Positions 6,511 to 9,567 of a DNA stretch of 9,567 nucleotides are shown here, piece by piece (the first letter of the stretch is position 1; every line of letters begins with the position of its first letter). Below the pieces are notes generated by a model. The model was not told the DNA's origin, made no database searches, and saw nothing but the letters and a program-made list of their open reading frames with translations. Origin of the DNA: an uncultured Bacilli bacterium (GTDB taxonomy: Bacteria > Bacillota_I > Bacilli_A > RF39 > UBA660); assembly GCA_947630885.1 (NCBI GenBank), contig CANRJI010000034.1:1-9567 (forward strand), given 5' to 3'. A program made the translations under genes and the position numbers.

Positions 6511-8274
6511 CCTATTTCCTTGAATATACCATGTTTTATTAATATCACAATTTTGACTTAATGGTTCAGGGTCTGGTTTATCAAGTATTACAATTGTTGG
6601 AAGTTTTACCGCTGTTCCAAACATAATACAAGTTCCAGGATGCAGAGTCCTAATTTTACTAGTAACCGTTATATCTGCACTAGAAATAATATCTTTAATA
6701 AATTGTAAATCTTTTGGATGAAACATCTTAAAAACCAAAAAGTTACTACACTGTGATATGGTTGTCTCTGATAATTCCGAAGGTCTTTGCGAAACAATTC
6801 CAAGAAGAAGTCCATACTTTCTTCCTTCTTTAGCAATTCTTTCAAAAATATTATATCCAATAATTTTAATATCGTCATCATTTTGTACATATCGGTGGGC
6901 TTCCTCTAAAATAATATGAAATGGCATTGACGCCCTTTGATTGAGAGAAACTATGTAGTCAAAAAGAAGCTTTGAGTATATTTTAACAATATTTTTAGCA
7001 AAGCGATCATCGACATAATTAATATTAAAATTAACGATCTGCGCTTTTCTACCATTTGGGCAAGTTAACAATAAACTAATATAACCTTGCCTATCAACAT
7101 ATCCATTATAGTCAAAGTATCTCGCATAGTCACTGTTTATGAGTGCATTAAATCTAACTTTGAGAGCATTTGAAAGTTCAAAAGCCGTATCACTATTCAA
7201 AGCCCCTTCAGAAATAATCGCAAAATCTAGGGCCACTGAAAAATCTTTCATCGTATACATAAATTCCCCATTTGGAAGTGATAATTCAAAATTTTCGATA
7301 CATAGACTTTCCAGATATTCAATGACAAGTTCAACGTCAGAAAATTCTCCACTTTGTTCGACAAATAAGCACTGCCTAATTGTCCTTGTCCAACCACCCT
7401 TTTCTAGTTTTATTTCCAAATTTAGATTATTAGTATGAAACTTAGTTAAAATCGATACAAATTTATTTCTAATTAGACTAGGAGGCTTACCAGAAAACAA
7501 AACATCGAGAAGACATCTAGCAATAATATCATTTTTCTGTGAAATTACTTCTTCTTCTTTTCTTGAAAAGAAAGAGACAAGCTTTAGAGCCTTTTCAAGA
7601 ATTGGAATCTGCTCTTTTGTCGTAACACCCATGAGAAGACATAAATCATCAACTGATAAAAGCCAAAAAGGAAAACTAATAATTTCAAACTCTGTACTAG
7701 TTAAATCAGTCGTATAAACTTTATAATTAATATTTTCATTTACTTCATGAATTCTTGAAAAAGCTCGTTGATATTCACCATAAGCATCAAACAAAAATAT
7801 ATTTGAATAAAATGGAAGCGTACGACATTGATAAAACACTCCCTGTAAAATTTTAGCTACAGAGTAACTTTTACCTGATCCAGAGTTTCCTAGTATAGCA
7901 AAATGATTAGAAAAGAAATTTCCAACATCAAGCTTGATATCATAAGCAGGATAAATATAAGACTTCCCTAGTTTAATATTGTTTGGAGAATCGTTATTTA
8001 AAATGATATTCAATGTATTAGTATCTATCAAATTGCATTGCGCTTTAAAAGATGGCTTTGTAATATCACCAAATAAAAATTTATTATCTTTTATTTCCCC
8101 CACTAGGGCTACTTGCATAATGCCATTTCCAATAGCCATTACTTCGCCGAGAGTTAAAAAGGAAGAGTCATTAAAAACAACGTTTTTCCCAATTAATCCA
8201 TCATAATCATAAACGTTAATATCTAGTTTAACAGATATAATACTATCGTTAATTGCAATTATCTTCCCCAACAT
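6508..8274 (-). CDS. HerA-like/DUF87 FtsK-HerA family ATPase (DNA translocase or helicase-like)
   Basis: 588 aa. Residues 1-75 resemble the HAS beta-barrel of HerA proteins (LGKIIAIND at the start, LGEVMAIGNGIMQVALVGEI at 42-61). The ATPase core has Walker A GNSGSGKS (129-136), the HerA motif LFDAYGEY (161-168), Walker B FHIILEEAH (452-460, Glu457/458) and the C-terminal EGRKYGLLLGIVSQRPSEL (483-501) with the likely arginine finger and sensor. Such proteins form hexamers that pump or unwind DNA, and often work with the nuclease NurA or, in defence systems, with SIR2 or other effectors. No partner gene is visible here. An in-frame GTG at 8283 lies within the ribosome site AGGTGA, so ATG 8274 is chosen. 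A 10-bp palindrome lies just upstream. All ATPase motifs are intact; the biological role is not known. Confidence 0.85.
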   Translation of the reverse strand: MLGKIIAINDSIISVKLDINVYDYDGLIGKNVVFNDSSFLTLGEVMAIGNGIMQVALVGEIKDNKFLFGDITKPSFKAQCNLIDTNTLNIILNNDSPNNIKLGKSYIYPAYDIKLDVGNFFSNHFAILGNSGSGKSYSVAKILQGVFYQCRTLPFYSNIFLFDAYGEYQRAFSRIHEVNENINYKVYTTDLTSTEFEIISFPFWLLSVDDLCLLMGVTTKEQIPILEKALKLVSFFSRKEEEVISQKNDIIARCLLDVLFSGKPPSLIRNKFVSILTKFHTNNLNLEIKLEKGGWTRTIRQCLFVEQSGEFSDVELVIEYLESLCIENFELSLPNGEFMYTMKDFSVALDFAIISEGALNSDTAFELSNALKVRFNALINSDYARYFDYNGYVDRQGYISLLLTCPNGRKAQIVNFNINYVDDRFAKNIVKIYSKLLFDYIVSLNQRASMPFHIILEEAHRYVQNDDDIKIIGYNIFERIAKEGRKYGLLLGIVSQRPSELSETTISQCSNFLVFKMFHPKDLQFIKDIISSADITVTSKIRTLHPGTCIMFGTAVKLPTIVILDKPDPEPLSQNCDINKTWYIQGNR

Positions 8275-8286
8275 ATTCTTCACCTA

Positions 8287-8311
8287 TTTTAATTATACAA
8301 CATAATTAAAA
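8287..8311. repeat. Perfect 10-bp inverted repeat at the 5' end of the HerA-like gene
   Basis: TTTTAATTAT (8287-8296) and ATAATTAAAA (8302-8311) are exact reverse complements around the 5-base spacer ACAAC. The repeat ends a few bases upstream of the HerA-like ribosome site and contains a minus-strand TATAAT (8292-8297) without a good -35. It may be an operator, a leader hairpin or, since the arms are all A/T, a chance palindrome. Confidence 0.5.
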
Positions 8312-8352
8312 AAAAGTATATACGACAATCAAAAAATAATTTTCTAAAATGA

Positions 8353-8381
8353 TTGCGAAGAATGCAATTTTGTGATAGTAT
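8353..8381 (+). promoter_or_regulatory. Probable promoter for the zinc-ribbon gene
   Basis: TTGCGA (8353-8358) and TAGTAT (8376-8381) are 17 bases apart, with TGA directly before the -10 giving an extended -10 motif. Each hexamer matches consensus at 4 of 6. Transcription would start near 8388, at the ribosome site AAAGGA. Confidence 0.55.
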
Positions 8382-8404
8382 CATATTAAAGGAAGTGGTA
8401 GAAG

Positions 8405-8779
8405 ATGATTTGTCAAAATTGCGGATCTCAAATTGATTTAAATGCTAAATTTTGCCCTAAATGTGGTAATGCTACTGCAATGTCAGATAGTAATAACGTT
8501 GGTAAAATAACCGTTATAAGAGAAAAGAAAGTATTAGGTTTTGCGATCCCGTTTGAGGCATATGTTGATAATACGTTTCTAGGGAAACTACCAAATGATA
8601 GTACAGTATCTTGCTCTGTGCCATTCGGCATTCATGAAGTAAAAATAGTATCTACTGGTAAAGATCTCATTGAAAAAATAGAAATAAGCGCATCTCAAAC
8701 AACTTGCGAAATTCATATTGTTCCTAAAATGGGCTTAGTTGCAGCGGTTCCCCACATCAAAGAAATAAAATATAATTAA
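8405..8779 (+). CDS. Small zinc-ribbon protein with a C-terminal beta domain
   Basis: 124 aa. The N-terminus is a classic short zinc ribbon: Cys3 and Cys6 in MICQNCG, Cys17 and Cys20 in FCPKCGN, expected to hold one zinc ion. After a short linker, residues about 34-112 are rich in predicted beta strands (KITVIREKKV, FEAYVDNTFLGKLP, VSCSVPFGIHEVKIVS). The pattern YVDNTFLGKLPND followed by FGIHEVKIV resembles PEGA-like or similar small carbohydrate- or surface-type beta domains, but I cannot assign it firmly. There is no signal peptide or membrane helix. The start is supported by AAAGGA at 8388-8393, spaced a rather long 11 bases from the ATG. It is divergent from the HerA-like gene and may share regulation in the intergenic region. 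The specific role is unknown. Confidence 0.8.
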   Translation: MICQNCGSQIDLNAKFCPKCGNATAMSDSNNVGKITVIREKKVLGFAIPFEAYVDNTFLGKLPNDSTVSCSVPFGIHEVKIVSTGKDLIEKIEISASQTTCEIHIVPKMGLVAAVPHIKEIKYN

Positions 8780-8820
8780 AAAAGACTATAGATATTCTTT
8801 TAAAAGATCTATAGTTTTTT
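8777..8820. terminator. Bidirectional terminator overlapping the 3' end of the minus-strand gene
   Basis: ACTATAGAT (8785-8793) pairs perfectly with ATCTATAGT (8807-8815). The stem extends outward through a G:U pair into A-run/T-run pairing (A run to 8783, T run to 8820). Both strands therefore show stem plus U run. It serves the convergent zinc-ribbon and helical-protein genes. The stem lies inside the last codons and stop of the minus-strand gene. Confidence 0.8.
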
Positions 8821-9223
8821 CTTGAAATTTTAAGAATTTTTTTGCTAAACTTAATTCTTTTTCATCGACATCATCTTTATATTCATTAATCTTCTTTTCC
8901 ATATCGATGCTACCCATTGATACTCCTTTAATAAGAAGATCCGCTAAAGAAGCATCACTATTATCTTTTTTAACTTCTTTATCGATACCCATCTTTGCCA
9001 TCATTTTCTCAAACATTGATGTTTCATCTATTTCCGCATTGTTTTCCTTTAGAAAGGCTTTGCTTTTACTTTTCCATTCTTCATATTCTTTTAAGATATC
9101 TTCGAGAGTCTTTTTTATTTTGTTATCTCGATCCTTTAAATCTCTAAGTAATTTAGTTAAAGTATACGAGGCCATCTCTGCATCTTGATAAATATGTAAT
9201 ACTAATTCACATTTTTCTTTCAT
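8786..9223 (-). CDS. Unrecognised all-helical protein, possibly a ferritin-like bundle
   Basis: 145 aa. I do not recognise the family with certainty. The sequence is strongly helical and charged, with about four long helices at residues 2-28 (IYQDAEMASYTLTKLLRDL), 31-63, 88-117 (ASLADLLIKGVSMGSIDMEK) and 119-144 (KELSLAKKFLKFQEKTIDLL). A Met-rich linker (MFEKMMAKMG, 70-79) lies between helices 2 and 3. The layout recalls ferritin-like or DUF2383-type four-helix bundles, but no clear di-iron EXXH set is visible, so this is only structural resemblance. It is presumably cytosolic (no signal peptide). ATG 9223 is chosen because AGGAGG lies just upstream (about 9231-9236). The frame stays open upstream to a TTG at 9349, which has no good ribosome site. 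No strong promoter was found. It converges with the zinc-ribbon gene and shares a terminator. Confidence 0.72.
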   Translation of the reverse strand: MKEKCELVLHIYQDAEMASYTLTKLLRDLKDRDNKIKKTLEDILKEYEEWKSKSKAFLKENNAEIDETSMFEKMMAKMGIDKEVKKDNSDASLADLLIKGVSMGSIDMEKKINEYKDDVDEKELSLAKKFLKFQEKTIDLLKEYL

Positions 9224-9416
9224 AATTTTCCTCCTAGTATTATTCTTAACAATAATTAGTAAAATATGAATTAATTCTTTACTTATAACAAAATCTAATT
9301 TTTCATCGACATCAGTAGCTTTTAATTTAATAGGATTTGAAGTAGACAATATACCACCAAAAATCTTATATCACAAAAAAAACTAATTTTCATACCATAT
9401 AGCAGAGGTGAATGTA

Positions 9417-9476
9417 ATGAATGAACGAGCTACAAAGAAAGTGGTTATTGATCCGGGACATGGAGGTATCGGTTAA
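9417..9476 (+). pseudogene. Truncated N-acetylmuramoyl-L-alanine amidase start (19 codons)
   Basis: After a good ribosome site (AGAGGTGA, about 9403-9410) an ATG opens a 19-codon frame, with residues 8-18 reading KVVIDPGHGGI, then stop TAA at 9474. VVIDPGHGG is the first conserved motif of zinc amidases of the Amidase_3 (CwlD/AmiC) family, whose His binds the catalytic zinc. In intact members this continues for about 170-200 residues (typically GGIDPGA...). Here it stops inside the motif, and neither other forward frame downstream resumes amidase sequence within the 90 bases left. There is no signal peptide before the motif. The fragment looks like the start of a real gene cut by deletion, insertion or rearrangement, or an assembly error near a sequence end. 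As it stands it cannot be functional. Confidence 0.65.
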
Positions 9477-9567
9477 ACCCAAAAATAGATGAAATGGCTA
9501 TTTTGGTAAGTAAATACAAGAGTTTAAGGTACTTGATAAAAGTATCTTTTATTATGCAAAAATATAA
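9477..9567. other. Tail without a convincing gene; two hairpins
   Basis: CCAAAAATAG (9479-9488) pairs with CTATTTTGG (9498-9506) with one bulged base. AAGGTACTT (9526-9534) pairs with AAGTATCTT (9540-9548) with one G:U pair, followed by a T-rich stretch resembling a terminator. One plus frame is open from about 9473 to the window end, but it has no start, no ribosome site and no recognisable motif. Confidence 0.35.

Noticed and set aside
7139..8206. Plus-strand open frames inside the HerA-like gene
   Set aside because: They are antisense to an intact ATPase with all motifs and look like composition artefacts.
8275..8283. GTG at 8283 as the HerA-like start
   Set aside because: It overlaps the ribosome site AGGTGA; ATG 8274 is properly spaced.
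9473..9567. Open plus frame to the window end as a frameshifted continuation of the amidase
   Set aside because: Its translation (NPKIDEMAILVSKYKSLRYL...) shows none of the residues expected after the amidase HGG motif.
1..9567. CRISPR array, tRNA, rRNA, riboswitch or insertion sequence
   Set aside because: No regularly spaced repeats, cloverleaf, conserved rRNA stretch, riboswitch core, transposase motif or terminal inverted repeats were seen.

Overview
The window is strongly AT-rich. Genes have clear AGGAGG/AGGTGA-type Shine-Dalgarno sites, sigma-A-like promoters (TTGACT-17-TATAAT) and U-run hairpin terminators. TGG codes for Trp, and no recognised gene reads TGA as Trp. With the gene order mrnC-rlmB-sigH, this points to a low-GC Bacillota genome using the standard bacterial code. 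A Bacilli/Erysipelotrichia or Mollicutes-related uncultured lineage is my inference, not proven. The DNA looks chromosomal: no transposase, phage gene, CRISPR array, tRNA or rRNA was seen.

Left part (1-2110, + strand): a tightly packed operon. It holds the 3' end of a Mini-ribonuclease III gene (23S rRNA maturation), rlmB (23S rRNA 2'-O-methyltransferase, start overlapping the previous stop by one base), a SigH-like sigma factor (ATG directly after the rlmB stop), and an unrecognised acidic, probably disordered protein with its own likely promoter. A strong hairpin terminator closes the unit. This matches the Bacillus mrnC-yacO-yacP-sigH region, but yacP is absent and the acidic protein stands where rpmG-secE-nusG would follow.

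Centre (2111-6403): uvrA, the damage-recognition ATPase of nucleotide excision repair, is transcribed alone from a near-consensus promoter. A 12/14 match to the Bacillus LexA (SOS) box lies just upstream. A bidirectional terminator separates it from a convergent minus-strand gene, a homologue of coenzyme F420-0:L-glutamate ligase (CofE), which has its own extended -10 promoter.

Right part (6404-9567): a HerA/DUF87-type ATPase on the minus strand lies upstream of the CofE-like gene but is probably a separate unit, and no NurA partner is visible. Divergent from it is a small zinc-ribbon protein. This converges on an unrecognised all-helical protein, with a shared hairpin at the junction that runs into the end of the minus-strand coding sequence. 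The right edge carries the start of an N-acetylmuramoyl-L-alanine amidase gene that stops after 19 codons, inside its first conserved motif, followed by about 90 bases with two hairpins and no convincing gene.

No single new multi-gene system is established here. The best leads are the orphan HerA ATPase with a palindrome at its 5' end, the CofE-like protein in a genome type not known for F420, the acidic protein next to sigH, and the abruptly truncated amidase.
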